In this document: one piece after another, positions 19,137 to 28,645 of the stretch | How positions within the stretch are numbered: position 1 is the stretch's first letter | Layout: each line of letters starts with the position of its first letter | Assembly: GCA_964599655.1 (NCBI GenBank) | Contig: CAZRGV010000009.1 | Span: 16,817 to 80,816 of the forward strand | Origin: CAZRGV01 sp964599655 | GTDB lineage: Bacteria; Planctomycetota; Planctomycetia; Isosphaerales; Isosphaeraceae | Length of the DNA stretch: 64,000 bases | Reading direction: 5' to 3' | Program-made: the position numbers and the translations under genes | The notes under the pieces: model-generated | Told to the model about the DNA's origin: nothing | The model's database searches: none | Seen by the model: only the letters and a program-made list of their open reading frames with translations

Positions 19137-21422
19137 TCAACGCGAGGCGGCAACGCCTTGCGGTGGCCCGTCGGTTTGCGGTTCGAGCTTGCGGAGAACC
19201 TGGCCGTTTTCTCCGTTCCAGAGGAAGAGAATGCCGTCGGCCCCGCCCGCAGCGACGCGAGAGCGGTCGGCCGAAAGAGCCACGCTGAAGACGTAATCTT
19301 GCGGGCCGCTGAAAGTTCGGACGACCTGACCGTTGCCGGGGTTCCAGAATCGGACCGTCTGGTCGCCCGAGGCGCTGGCGATGACCGGAGTTCCGGGGCC
19401 GTGGGCCCATCGCACGGCGGTCACCTGCTTGTCGAGAGCGTTCGTGGTGCGAAGCTGCTCGCCGGCCTCGTAGTCCCAGAACTTCAGAACGTTGTCGGCC
19501 CCGGCGGTGACAAGCTGCTTGCCGTCGGTACTCCAGTCGACGGCCAGGACGTGATGCGTGTGCCCTTCGAACGAGCGCAACTCCTTGCCGTCGGCGACGT
19601 TGATGACCTTCAGGAACTTGTCGGCGGCGCAGGTGGCGAGCGTCGAGCCGTCGGGGCTGAATCGAACGCCGAAGACGGTGTCGGAGTGGAGTCCGTCGAG
19701 GGTTCGAACCAGCAGGCCCTTGCCGGTTTCCCAGATTTTGACCTCGCCGCTTCGAGAGGGCTCGCCGCCACCGGCCGCCAGGAGAGTGCCATCGGGGTTG
19801 AAGTCGAGCGCGAGCACGCGGTCGACGTGCGGACCGAGCGTTTTCCAGGCCGACCAGGAACCCTGGAAGGTCCAGGACTTGAGGGTCTTGTCCTCGGAGG
19901 CCGAGACGAAGGTGCCGTCGTCGAGGAAGGCGACGGCCCGGACCGGCGCGAGCGGTTGATTCTTGGCGCCCGTGTGTCCGAACGCGAGGACGGCTCGGCC
20001 CGAGCCGGTCTCACGGACCATCAGGCCACCGTCGGCGCCGGCGGTCACAATCCGCTGACCGCCGGGCGAAAAGGCCACGGACGCCACGGGCGAGGGATGA
20101 GCCGGCAGGGTTCGGATCAAGGCCCCGTCGGCGAGGTTCCAGAGCCGAGCCGTCTTGTCGGCCGATCCGCTCAGAAGGGTTTCTCCGTTCGGATGGATGG
20201 CGAGGCTCAGGACCGGCCCCTCGTGTCCCGAGAGGGTTCGTTCGAGAGCTCCGTCGTCCGCGTTCCAAATTCGGATGGTCTGATCGTCGCCCGCGGTGAG
20301 GATCTGCCGGCCGTCGGGGGTCGCGACGATGGCGTTCAGGGCCCCTTCGTGGCCTTTCGCGACGACTGGTTCGGCCGGTTCGGCGTCGGGAGCGTCCGGA
20401 AGTGTCCAGATTCGGGCGGTTCCATCGGCCGAGGCGGAGGCCAGGCGGCCATTCGCCAGGAAGGTCAGGCCGCGAACCGGGCCGGAGTGCCCTTTGAGCT
20501 CGGCCGAGGGGGCACCGTCGGCGAGCTTGAAGAGGCGGATGATTCCGTCGGAGCCGCCCGCGGCGACGGTCTTGCCATCGAGCGAGACCGCCAGCGCGAG
20601 AACCTGGGAGGCGGGGTGGTCGATCTTGCGGAGCTCCTTGCCGTCGGCGGGGTTCCAGAGGCGAATTGTCTTGTCGAGGCCGCCAGAGACAATCGACTTG
20701 CCGTCCGGGGCGACCGCCACGGCCTCGACCTTGTCGCCGTGGCCGTTGAAGGTGTGCGACTCGCCGCCGGTCGGGCAGTTCCAGAGGGTGACGATCTGGT
20801 ACGAACCGGCCGCGAGCTTCGAGCCGTCGGCGCTGAAGCGAAGCGACTGGATGATGTCCTGATGCCCGGCAAGCGAGACGATTTCCAGCCCGGAATCGGC
20901 GTCGTAAACCTGGACGAGGTTGGCTCGACCGGCGGCCACGCGCTTGCCGTCGGCCGTCATGTCGACGGCGACGATCGGGTGAACGCCGGGAGGCAAGGTG
21001 CCCAGCTCGACGGGCGCGGCTTCGGCGGCCAACTCGGCGGAATCATCCTTGGCGCCCGCGTCGATCCAGAGCTTGAGCAGACCGAGCTCTTGCGAGGTCA
21101 GCGGCTCGTTCTCTTTCTTTTCCGTGGGAGGCATGGCGGGGTCGGCCCGGTGAGCGGCCAGCTTGAAGAGGAGGCTTTCGTCGGCCTTGCCGGGGACGAT
21201 CGCGGGGCCTCGCTTGCCGCCTTTGAGCATCGAAGGAACGTCTTCCAGGATGAGCTTGCTCTCGGCCAGGCCGCCGTTGTGGCAGCCGACACACTTCGCG
21301 TCGAGGATGTCGGCGACCTCCTTGGCGTAGCTGACCGGCTCCTTGCGGTCGGGAACCGCGACGGAGATCGGCTGGGGATCGGCGGCAAGCAGGACGATGG
21401 CGAGGCTCAGGAGGTAGGACAT
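19137..21422 (-). CDS. Secreted WD40-repeat protein with N-terminal c-type cytochrome (PSCyt1) domain
   Basis: 761 residues. A leader (SYLLSLAIVLLAA) is followed by a cytochrome-c-like domain (about 25-140) with the heme-attachment motif CVGCH and the distal pattern DPAMPP that could give the axial methionine. From about residue 155 to the end run roughly a dozen WD40 blades with repeated DGK.VAAG / TVRLWN motifs, enough for two beta propellers. This pairing is characteristic of planctomycetes. It presumably acts outside the cytoplasmic membrane in electron transfer or as a scaffold. ATG 21422 was chosen because the leader starts there. The gene follows the DUF1549/DUF1501 pair on the same strand, separated by a terminator hairpin. 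Confidence 0.85.
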   Translation of the reverse strand: MSYLLSLAIVLLAADPQPISVAVPDRKEPVSYAKEVADILDAKCVGCHNGGLAESKLILEDVPSMLKGGKRGPAIVPGKADESLLFKLAAHRADPAMPPTEKKENEPLTSQELGLLKLWIDAGAKDDSAELAAEAAPVELGTLPPGVHPIVAVDMTADGKRVAAGRANLVQVYDADSGLEIVSLAGHQDIIQSLRFSADGSKLAAGSYQIVTLWNCPTGGESHTFNGHGDKVEAVAVAPDGKSIVSGGLDKTIRLWNPADGKELRKIDHPASQVLALAVSLDGKTVAAGGSDGIIRLFKLADGAPSAELKGHSGPVRGLTFLANGRLASASADGTARIWTLPDAPDAEPAEPVVAKGHEGALNAIVATPDGRQILTAGDDQTIRIWNADDGALERTLSGHEGPVLSLAIHPNGETLLSGSADKTARLWNLADGALIRTLPAHPSPVASVAFSPGGQRIVTAGADGGLMVRETGSGRAVLAFGHTGAKNQPLAPVRAVAFLDDGTFVSASEDKTLKSWTFQGSWSAWKTLGPHVDRVLALDFNPDGTLLAAGGGEPSRSGEVKIWETGKGLLVRTLDGLHSDTVFGVRFSPDGSTLATCAADKFLKVINVADGKELRSFEGHTHHVLAVDWSTDGKQLVTAGADNVLKFWDYEAGEQLRTTNALDKQVTAVRWAHGPGTPVIASASGDQTVRFWNPGNGQVVRTFSGPQDYVFSVALSADRSRVAAGGADGILFLWNGENGQVLRKLEPQTDGPPQGVAASR

Positions 21423-21573
21423 CGGCGCATCCGCGAAAAGATCAACGGGTGGTACGACCTTGGGAGGGAACGCAGAGGGCAAGCGGGCTGCGTGAGACGC
21501 AAGGCGAGACGGACGGCGTGACCCTTGGGTTCGTTTCCGATTCTAGCAGACGGGAACTCCGGCCGGAAACCGA

Positions 21574-21619
21574 CGAGGAGCCCCGGCGCGATCGATTCGC
21601 AACGCGCCGGGGCTCCTCG
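21574..21619 (-). terminator. Strong hairpin after the DUF1501 gene, probable terminator
   Basis: CGAGGAGCCCCGGCGCG (21574-21590) and CGCGCCGGGGCTCCTCG (21603-21619) form a perfect 17-bp stem with a 12-nt loop, 12 nt past the stop at 21632. The minus-strand flank has only a short TTT (TCGGTTTCC), so termination efficiency is uncertain. Confidence 0.65.
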
Positions 21620-21631
21620 CGACGCCGAGTG

Positions 21632-22960
21632 TCAGCCGATCAGCTCGGGAATGAGGCTTCCCCGGTTGAGCACAGGCATCGGTCGGCCCGACTCGTTGGG
21701 GAACGGGTGCATCGGGTCGATTCCGAGCATGTGGTAGACGGTCTGGATCAGATCTTCGGGTCGCAACGGCCGTTCGATGGGCGATTCCCCCTTGCGGCTG
21801 GTCGCGCCGATGACCTGGCCCATCTTGAATCCGCCACCGGCGACGAGCGCCGACATGGCCCCCGGCCAGTGGTCTCGGCCATTGTTGCTGATGCGAGGCG
21901 AGCGTCCAAACTCGCCCCAAACGAGGACGAGGATCCGATCGGCCTGACCTCGGTCGTGAATGTCCTGAACCAGGGTGGCGATCGCGTCGTCGAGCTTGGG
22001 AAGCTGGCGGCGACAGCTTGGGAAGATGCCGCCGTGGTGATCCCAGTTGTCGAAGTCGGTGATGGTGACGAACGTGACGCCGGCCTCGACCAGTCGCCTC
22101 GCGAGCAGGCAGCTCTGCCCCAGCGGCGTTCGGCCGTAGCGGTCGCGGAGCTTCGGGTCCTCGTTCGAGAGGTCGAAGGCCTTGCGAGCGGCGGGTCCGG
22201 TGACCATCTCGTAGGCCTGGGCCGTGAACTGGTCGATGCCGTCCATCATGCCCGACGCGTCTCGGGCCCGTTCGATGCGGTCGATCTGTTCGAGCAGATG
22301 GCGGCGGTCTTCCAGACGATCGAGCGAAAGGCCATTGGGCGGTTCGAGGTTCCGGACCCGGATGTTGTTCGAGGGGTCGCCGTCGATGCTGAAGGGATTG
22401 ACGCCCGCGCCGAGATACGCCCCTTGACCGAAGAACGGGCTTCGAGGGATTCCGACGTAGGGCGGCACGCCCAAGGCGTTGGAGCCTCGGAGCTTGGCGA
22501 CGATCGAGCCGACGCTCGGCCGGTCATTGGCGCGAAGGAAGTTGGTCGAGGCGGGGAAGCCGGTCATGACCCAGTGGGTGCCCGAGTTGTGGTCGGGCGT
22601 GTCGTGGTGGAGGCTCCGGATCACGGCGAGCTTGTCCATCACGAGGGCCTGCTTGGGGAACAGCTCGGTGAGCCGCACGCCCGGAACGCGGGTCGAGATG
22701 GGCTGGAACTCGCCACGGATCTCCTTGGGGGCGTCGGGTTTGGGGTCGTAGGTATCGATGTGGGTTGGGCCGCCCTGGAGGAAGACCTGGATGACGGCGG
22801 TGTCTCGCGAGGCGCCTCCCTGGGCCGCGGCCCGGGCGCGAAGCCGGAGCATGTCGGCCATGGTCAGCCCGGCGAACCCCAGGGCCCCGACCCGGAGGAA
22901 CCCCCGTCGAGTGACGCCGTCGCACAAGGTTCCGCCGCGGCCGCCGAACACGTCGAGCAT
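21632..22960 (-). CDS. DUF1501 protein (sulfatase-like alkaline-phosphatase fold), Tat-exported
   Basis: 442 residues. TRRGFLRVGALGFAGLTMADML near residue 17 is a twin-arginine signal, so the protein is exported folded. VIQVFLQGGPTHIDTYDPKPDAP and HDTPDHNSGTHWVMTG are the DUF1501 hallmarks, with metal-binding candidates Asp/His in DFDNWDHHG and WGEFGRSP. The fold is related to alkaline phosphatase/sulfatase, but the substrate is unknown. ATG 22960 has GGGGAGGGA upstream; the open frame extends artificially to 23767. It lies 41 nt downstream of the DUF1549 gene with which it is almost always paired in planctomycetes. Confidence 0.92.
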   Translation of the reverse strand: MLDVFGGRGGTLCDGVTRRGFLRVGALGFAGLTMADMLRLRARAAAQGGASRDTAVIQVFLQGGPTHIDTYDPKPDAPKEIRGEFQPISTRVPGVRLTELFPKQALVMDKLAVIRSLHHDTPDHNSGTHWVMTGFPASTNFLRANDRPSVGSIVAKLRGSNALGVPPYVGIPRSPFFGQGAYLGAGVNPFSIDGDPSNNIRVRNLEPPNGLSLDRLEDRRHLLEQIDRIERARDASGMMDGIDQFTAQAYEMVTGPAARKAFDLSNEDPKLRDRYGRTPLGQSCLLARRLVEAGVTFVTITDFDNWDHHGGIFPSCRRQLPKLDDAIATLVQDIHDRGQADRILVLVWGEFGRSPRISNNGRDHWPGAMSALVAGGGFKMGQVIGATSRKGESPIERPLRPEDLIQTVYHMLGIDPMHPFPNESGRPMPVLNRGSLIPELIG

Positions 22961-23001
22961 GGTCCGATCCCTCCCCCTTATCGCAAGGGCTTCGCGTTGG
23001 A

Positions 23002-25455
23002 TCACCGGTTGAAAAGGAATTCCTTCGAGTTGATCAGGGCCCAGATCAGGTCCTCGAAACCTTGCCGCGGCGTGCCGTGCGAGCGGGCCTTGGCCAGGTG
23101 TGCGAGGCAGAGGTCGCGCTCGTCGACGGTCGGAAGCCGGCCGTAACAGAGGCGGTACAGTTCTTCGATCTTCTGGGTGTCGGATCGGGGGTCCTTCGTC
23201 TCGTCGGCCAGGCGGGCGGCGCGGCCGCCGCCGGTCACCTTCGACTCGATCTCGCCCGAGTTGAGCAGGTGCAAACGCTGCGAAAGGTTGGCCTCGGCCG
23301 TCCGCTCGCACTCGCAGACGCTTTCCCGTTTCGGGCGGCCGAAGACTTCGAGGAAATACGAGCCGAAGCCCTCGTCCGGCAGTTGCACGGCGCGGAACCC
23401 CTTGGGCAGGCCGTTGAAGTTCTCGGTCGCGCCGGTGACGGAGTCGATGGCGTCGAGGAGCACTTCGGCGGGCAGGCGACGAGGGTAGAACCGGGCGTAA
23501 TTCTGGTGGTCGAGCGCGTTCGCCTCCTGGGGCAGGCTCGATCGGTCGTACGCCTTGCTGGTGGCGATCAGCCGGACCAGATGCTTGAGGTCGTAGCCGC
23601 TCCGGACGAAGTCGGCGGACAATGCGTCGAGCAGCTCGGGGTTGGTCGCCGGGTTGGAAACGCGCATGTCGTCTTCGGGTTCGATGAGGCCCCGGCCGAA
23701 GAAGTGCTTCCAGTAACGGTTGACCAGCGCCTTGGCGAAGAACGGGTTGTCGGGCTGTCCGAGCCACTGGGCAAGCGCCTCTCGCGGATCATCCCGAGGA
23801 CCGAGGTTCTTGAACTCGGGTCCGTCGAGGGCCTTGGGAGCGTATTCGATGCCTTTCGTCGGATGTTTGGCCAGTCCGGTCGGAAGGACGAAAACCCTGG
23901 GGCTGAACGGGTCGTTGCCCGGCTTGCGGCCGATCCGGCTGAAGAACGAGGCGAAGCCGTAATAGTCGTCCTGGCTCCACTTCTCGAACGGGTGATGGTG
24001 GCAACGGGCGCACTGAATCCGCATGCCGAGAAAGAGCTGGGCCGTGTCTTCCACGAGGGCATCGTCGTTGTTCTGGTTGAGGTCGCGAGGCCGATACCAG
24101 GTCGCGGCCGGGTTGAACGAGGGGTCGCCCTTCGCCGCGATCAGGGCTGAGGCGAACCGGTCGTACGGCAGGTTCTCGGCCAGCGACTCCCGGATCCAGG
24201 CGTGGAACGCAAAGGTGGTCGACTGGGTGAAGTTGCCGAAGTTCCCTCGCTGGTTGCGAAGGATGGCCGACCACTTCATGGCGAAGTAGTCGGCGTACTC
24301 GGGACGTTCGAGAAGGCGATCGACCCAGCGCGCCCGCTTGTCCGGGTTGGTGTCGGCTTCAAAGGCGGCGACCTCTTCCGGTGAGGGCAGGATGCCGCAG
24401 AGATCGAGACTGGTCCGGCGGGCGAACTCGGCGTCGGTGCACGCTGGGCTCGGCGGCAGGTTCAGGTCGCGGAGCTTCTGGAAGACGAACGGGTCGATCA
24501 GGTTGTCCGACTTCGGTTCGTCCCATGCCAGCGGTTCGCCCGTTCGGGGGATGGTCGCCCGAGCGACGGTCACCTGGCCGCCGAAGCGGACCATGATGGC
24601 GGCCTCGCCCACGCCGTCGAGGGTCGAAACCACGCCCTGCTCATCGACCGAGGCCAGGTCGGCCGCGTTCGACTGGTACTGGGCCAGTCGGGTCACGTCG
24701 ACCTCATGGCCGTTGCTGTAATGGGCGGTCACCCGAAGCTGCTGCTCGGCCTGCTCGGTCATCCGACGTCGTGAGGGGCTGACGCGGATCTCGGTCAGTC
24801 GAGGCGCCTGGCCCGACTCGAAGGGCATCCCCTGGCGAATCCAACGGGCGATGGTGTGATACTCCGGCGAGCCAACAACGAACTTTCGACCGCCTCCGTG
24901 CGGGATCGTCGCGGTCGGCTTCCGGAGAAGGAGGCTCTTGCCGGGCGAGGCCGGGAAGGTCCGTCGGCCCCGTCCCTCCCGAACCAGGGCCTCGTAATCA
25001 AATTTCGGGTCGAATCCCAGCAGGCTGAGCCGGAAGCCGTTCTGCCCCACGGCCTTGCCGTGACAGCTTCCCGAGTTGCAACCATACTTGCTGAAGATCG
25101 GGACGACCTCGCTGGCGAAGTCGATCGGCCGGGTGTTGGCGAAGTCGGTCACCTCGACGCGAACGGTCGCGGTTCGATCGCCATCCTGGATGAGGACTTC
25201 GGTCGAACCATCCCCTCGAGGGCGAACCAGCCCGCTTGCCTCGACCACGGCCACCGCCGGATCGCGACTCTCGTACCGTACGGAACGGGTTCGATCGAGA
25301 GCGCGGTTCGCGTCAATCCGTTCGGTCACGAGGATCTGGGCGGAGGTGTCGGAGCCCTCGAGCCGGATTTCCGAGGGCTCGACGTCCAGGCGGCTGGGGT
25401 TCGCGTCCGTCGGAGTCGTTGCCAGCGCCAGCCACGCCAGGGTGGTGAAAACCAC
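23002..25455 (-). CDS. Exported DUF1549/DUF1553 protein with Ig-like and cytochrome-c-like N-terminal regions
   Basis: 817 residues. After a leader, residues 20-105 form an Ig-like (BIG_2-type) beta domain, followed by PIFSKYGCNSGSCHGK, a CxxxxCH heme-binding-like site. From about residue 320 lies DUF1549 (DLCGILPSPEEVAAFEAD) and from about 560 DUF1553 (NPFFAKALVNRYWKHFFGRG, ending in LINSKEFLFNR). CARCHHHPFEKW around residue 485 is a second CxxCH motif. Planctomycetes carry dozens of such genes, always followed by DUF1501, possibly for exported redox or polysaccharide processing; no reaction is proven. Start GTG 25455 is supported by GGAGGT 7 nt upstream. Confidence 0.92.
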   Translation of the reverse strand: MVFTTLAWLALATTPTDANPSRLDVEPSEIRLEGSDTSAQILVTERIDANRALDRTRSVRYESRDPAVAVVEASGLVRPRGDGSTEVLIQDGDRTATVRVEVTDFANTRPIDFASEVVPIFSKYGCNSGSCHGKAVGQNGFRLSLLGFDPKFDYEALVREGRGRRTFPASPGKSLLLRKPTATIPHGGGRKFVVGSPEYHTIARWIRQGMPFESGQAPRLTEIRVSPSRRRMTEQAEQQLRVTAHYSNGHEVDVTRLAQYQSNAADLASVDEQGVVSTLDGVGEAAIMVRFGGQVTVARATIPRTGEPLAWDEPKSDNLIDPFVFQKLRDLNLPPSPACTDAEFARRTSLDLCGILPSPEEVAAFEADTNPDKRARWVDRLLERPEYADYFAMKWSAILRNQRGNFGNFTQSTTFAFHAWIRESLAENLPYDRFASALIAAKGDPSFNPAATWYRPRDLNQNNDDALVEDTAQLFLGMRIQCARCHHHPFEKWSQDDYYGFASFFSRIGRKPGNDPFSPRVFVLPTGLAKHPTKGIEYAPKALDGPEFKNLGPRDDPREALAQWLGQPDNPFFAKALVNRYWKHFFGRGLIEPEDDMRVSNPATNPELLDALSADFVRSGYDLKHLVRLIATSKAYDRSSLPQEANALDHQNYARFYPRRLPAEVLLDAIDSVTGATENFNGLPKGFRAVQLPDEGFGSYFLEVFGRPKRESVCECERTAEANLSQRLHLLNSGEIESKVTGGGRAARLADETKDPRSDTQKIEELYRLCYGRLPTVDERDLCLAHLAKARSHGTPRQGFEDLIWALINSKEFLFNR

Positions 25456-25599
25456 AGGTGGACCTCCGTCGCTCGCTCGTTGAATTCCTTAGGTCCGACG
25501 ATTGTCACGTCTAGCAATTTGACACCAACAGGCCGGTTTCGCAAGCGAAAAAGGTCCAAAAATCCGAATCTCCTCGGACTCGGCTTTCCCAGGGGGGGC

Positions 25600-25628
25600 G
25601 GGACAAGCGTGGGGTGTTCGTCTACAAT
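25600..25628 (+). promoter_or_regulatory. Probable promoter of ribBA
   Basis: GGGACA (25600-25605), a 17-nt spacer and TACAAT (25623-25628) match -35 and -10 at four and five of six positions. Transcription would begin near 25635, about 46 nt before the start codon. The leader is too short for an FMN riboswitch. Confidence 0.5.
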
Positions 25629-25680
25629 GGAAAGAAGAAGTCTGCGGACGCGCCCCGGAGGGGGCAAAGGATGCACGGCG

Positions 25681-26946
25681 ATGGCCTACGAGTTTTCGAA
25701 GGTGGAAGACGCGGTCGAGGCCCTGGCGGCGGGGCGGGTCGTGATCGTGGTCGACGACGAGCAGCGCGAGAATGAAGGGGATTTCGTCGCGGCGGCCGAG
25801 TCGATCACGCCCGAGATCGTGGAGTTCATGATCACGCACGGTCGGGGGCTGGTTTGCGCGCCGATTATGCCGGAACTGGCCGACCGATTGCGGCTGAACC
25901 CGATGGTCGAGCAGAACACCGCGCCGCATCAGACGCCGTTTACCGTGCCGGTCGATCACCGGAGCTGTCGCACGGGAATCACCGCCGAGGAGCGCGCCAC
26001 GACCATCCGGGCGATCCTCGACCCGGCGACCCGGCCCTCCGACCTGGTCCGGCCTGGCCATGTCTTCCCGCTCGTGGCCAAGGAAGGGGGTGTGCTCCGG
26101 CGCGCGGGCCACACGGAGGCCACGGTGGACCTCTGCCGCCTGGCGGGTCTGTATCCGGCCGGCGTGCTCTGCGAGATCCTCGACGGCGTTGGCCGGGCGA
26201 GCCGGGAGCGCCTGCATCAGATCGCGGCCGAATTCGGTCTCCCGATTCTCTCGATCGAGACGCTGATCAAGTACCGGCGACGTCGCGAGCGGCTGGTTCA
26301 CCGTTCGGCCGAGGCGGAGCTGCCGACACGCTACGGCCGGGGACGCATCATCGGCTACACGGTCGACTACGAGCCGGGGAACAATCCGGTCGTCTTCGCG
26401 ATGGGAGATCTGGCGTCGGTTCCCGCGCCGCTGGTTCGCATTCACTCGTCGTGCTTCACGGGAGACCTGCTCGAATCGCTCCGTTGCGACTGCGGCGATC
26501 AGCTTCACCTGGCGCTTGAGATGATTGGACGGGAAGGCGTCGGGGCGTTGATCTACCTGCCACAGGAAGGACGTGGAATCGGCCTGATCGAAAAGATCAA
26601 GGCGTATCATCTTCAGGACCAGGGGCTGGATACCGTCGAGGCGAACCTGGCGCTGGGGTATCGCGCGGACCTTCGCGATTACGGCGTCGGGTTGCAAATT
26701 CTCAAGGATCTGGGTTTGAGCCGGGTTCGATTGCTCACGAACAATCCGAAGAAGACCAACGCGTTCGTGTATGATGGTTATGACTTGCAGGTTGTCGAGC
26801 AGATTCCGATCATTGCTCCGGAGGAAGCCGACCGCCGCCGCTATCTCGAGGCCAAGCGGGAGAAACTCGGGCACCTGCTGCCCGGTTCACCGTTGGAAAC
26901 CGGAGGCAACGGTCCGGCCGTGCTTCCCGCCAAGGAGCCTGGTTAG
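25681..26946 (+). CDS. ribBA: Bifunctional 3,4-dihydroxy-2-butanone-4-phosphate synthase / GTP cyclohydrolase II
   Basis: 421 residues catalysing the two entry steps of riboflavin synthesis, from ribulose-5-phosphate and from GTP. The RibB half (1-200) has DDEQRENEGDFV, THGRGLVC, GHVFPLVA and RRAGHTEA. The RibA half (about 210-400) has HSSCFTGDLLESLRCDCGDQ with the three zinc cysteines, QEGRGIGL and LLTNNPKK. All catalytic motifs are intact. The frame is open upstream to 24856, but ATG 25681 begins the conserved protein. The C-terminal 20 residues are extra. Confidence 0.96.
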   Translation: MAYEFSKVEDAVEALAAGRVVIVVDDEQRENEGDFVAAAESITPEIVEFMITHGRGLVCAPIMPELADRLRLNPMVEQNTAPHQTPFTVPVDHRSCRTGITAEERATTIRAILDPATRPSDLVRPGHVFPLVAKEGGVLRRAGHTEATVDLCRLAGLYPAGVLCEILDGVGRASRERLHQIAAEFGLPILSIETLIKYRRRRERLVHRSAEAELPTRYGRGRIIGYTVDYEPGNNPVVFAMGDLASVPAPLVRIHSSCFTGDLLESLRCDCGDQLHLALEMIGREGVGALIYLPQEGRGIGLIEKIKAYHLQDQGLDTVEANLALGYRADLRDYGVGLQILKDLGLSRVRLLTNNPKKTNAFVYDGYDLQVVEQIPIIAPEEADRRRYLEAKREKLGHLLPGSPLETGGNGPAVLPAKEPG

Positions 26947-27096
26947 GACGGGCCCCATCACGGGTCGGGTTTTTCGTACCCTTTGATGGTTCCCGATGAG
27001 CAAGACAGTCCCCGTGGGCCGGCCAGGAGAGCGCCGGCCTCCTCCACCAAGAACGGTCAATCCCATGCCAGCGACATTCCCGAAGGACACCGACCC

Positions 27097-28494
27097 GTGC
27101 CGAGCAAAATGATCCGACGTGTGCTCATGGTGGTCGCCGGACTGGCGATCGCGGGTGTCGGCCTGATGTTCGCGACGTTGCCGAAACCGAGCGGCGCCGA
27201 TGAGGCGTCGAAACCCGGCTTTGACCCCGAAGCCCGCCGCCTGCTCGACGAGGTCGCCAAGACCTACAAGGGGATGAAGGCGTACGTCGATCACGGACGC
27301 TTCTCCTTCAAGCTGAATGTCAACGGCGAACCGCAGGATCGCGCCACCGACCTGAGCCTCTCGTATGTTCGCCCGGACAAGATCGTGCTCGAGACCGATG
27401 GCGTGCGGATTTCCAGCGATGGCCAGACGTTGACCACCTCGAAGGCCGCGCTCAAGAAGTATCTCAAGCGTCCCGCTCCCAAGGAGGTGACGCTCGAAAC
27501 GGTCCTGGCCGGTCCGCTCGGAGCGATGGTGGTCGGTGGCCCATCCGAGGTGCCGGTCATCGTCGTGCTCGACCTCCTGATCGGCGATCATCCGGCCAAG
27601 ACGCTCGTCGAAGGGGCCAATCGCCTGACGCTCGAGGCCGACCGCGCGGTCGACGGCAAGACGCTGAAGTCGGTCCTGATCGAGCAGAACGACGGCCCGA
27701 GCCTTCGCCTTCTGATCGACCCCGGCTCGAAGTTCGTCCAGCAGATCGAGCTTGTGATTTCCCCCGAGCGGTTGAAGGAGAAGGCCCCTCCGGGAACGAC
27801 GCTCTCGGACCTTTCGATCACCTGGAACAGCGGCGCGATTTCGACCGAGGCGCCTGCGCCCGAGACGTTCGTGTTCAGCCCGCCGCCAGGGTTCACGGAG
27901 GTCTCGGCGGCCGAGGTCGCCGCGGCCGCCGGTGGCGAGCCCGGGCATGAGCTGCTCGGCAAGCCCGTTCCCGAGTTCTCGCTGACGGTTCTCGACGGCG
28001 ACGGAAAGACCAAAACGCTCTCCAAGGCCGACCTGGCCGGCAAGGTCGTCTTGCTTGATTTCTGGGCCACCTGGTGCCCCCCCTGCCGTGAAGAGCTGCC
28101 CGAGATCCAGACCTTGACCGAGGCTCTCGCCAAGGGGCATTCCAAGGACGTGGTGGTGGTGGCCGTCAGCGAGGATCGAACCCCGGACGANNNNNNNNNN
28201 GGCTCACCGGTTCGCAAGCTGGTCGAACAAACCCTGGCCGACCTGAAGGTCAACCTGACGAAGGGCCCGGTTGGCCACGTGGCGCTCGATCCGAATCAGA
28301 CGATCGGCGAAGCCTTTGGTGTTCAGGCGTTGCCGACACTGGTTTTGATCGACGGCAAAGGCATCGTTCAGTCGGTCCATGTCGGCTACGCCGAAGGGAT
28401 CGGAGATCGGTTGGCGGGGGATATCGAAACCCTGCTGGCCGGCAAGTCGCTGCTCGAACCCAAGCCGGACAAGGCCGAGGTTAAGACGCCGTAA
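27097..28494 (+). CDS. Membrane-anchored/exported TlpA-like thioredoxin with DUF2092-type N-terminal domain, contains a gap
   Basis: About 465 residues. A membrane segment (VLMVVAGLAIAGVGLMF) is followed by a beta-rich domain (about 40-280) resembling lipoprotein-carrier-like DUF2092 proteins (LLDEVAKTYKGMKAYVDHGRF, LSYVRPDKIVLETDG). The C-terminal thioredoxin domain has FWATWCPPCREELPEIQ with the redox pair near residue 327 and the cis-proline segment VQALPTLVLIDG. TlpA-type proteins reduce disulfides, for instance of apocytochromes, outside the membrane. Start GTG 27097 is favoured by AAGGA 10 nt upstream; ATG 27109 is possible. Ten N (28191-28200) replace part of the loop after SEDRTPD but keep frame. 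Confidence 0.85.
   Translation: MPSKMIRRVLMVVAGLAIAGVGLMFATLPKPSGADEASKPGFDPEARRLLDEVAKTYKGMKAYVDHGRFSFKLNVNGEPQDRATDLSLSYVRPDKIVLETDGVRISSDGQTLTTSKAALKKYLKRPAPKEVTLETVLAGPLGAMVVGGPSEVPVIVVLDLLIGDHPAKTLVEGANRLTLEADRAVDGKTLKSVLIEQNDGPSLRLLIDPGSKFVQQIELVISPERLKEKAPPGTTLSDLSITWNSGAISTEAPAPETFVFSPPPGFTEVSAAEVAAAAGGEPGHELLGKPVPEFSLTVLDGDGKTKTLSKADLAGKVVLLDFWATWCPPCREELPEIQTLTEALAKGHSKDVVVVAVSEDRTPDXXXXGSPVRKLVEQTLADLKVNLTKGPVGHVALDPNQTIGEAFGVQALPTLVLIDGKGIVQSVHVGYAEGIGDRLAGDIETLLAGKSLLEPKPDKAEVKTP
28191..28200. other. Assembly gap (10 N) inside the thioredoxin gene
   Basis: Placeholder gap. The frame continues across it, so the missing length is a multiple consistent with ten bases or the agreement is by chance. 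Confidence 0.95.
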
Positions 28495-28645
28495 ACGTGG
28501 CAAAGACGTCGGTCTCTTCTCGCGACCAGGACTCCCGGCCGCGAGACTCGCGGGCTCTTCTCGGCTTGGGATCTTGATTTGCGGGGAAAGAGCCGCTACG
28601 TTGCCCTGATCGGTCACGGAGCCAACGGCCTGGAGACGGCCTGCC

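Noticed and set aside
21449..23146. A 565-codon plus-strand frame opposite the DUF1501 gene
   Set aside because: Shadow of DUF1501/DUF1549; no signal of its own.
25456..25680. FMN riboswitch before ribBA, and TTGACA at 25519 as its -35
   Set aside because: The leader is too short after the likely start site and lacks the RFN core; no -10 stands at the right distance from TTGACA.
25489..26874. A 461-codon minus-strand frame opposite ribBA
   Set aside because: Antisense of catalytic RibBA motifs.
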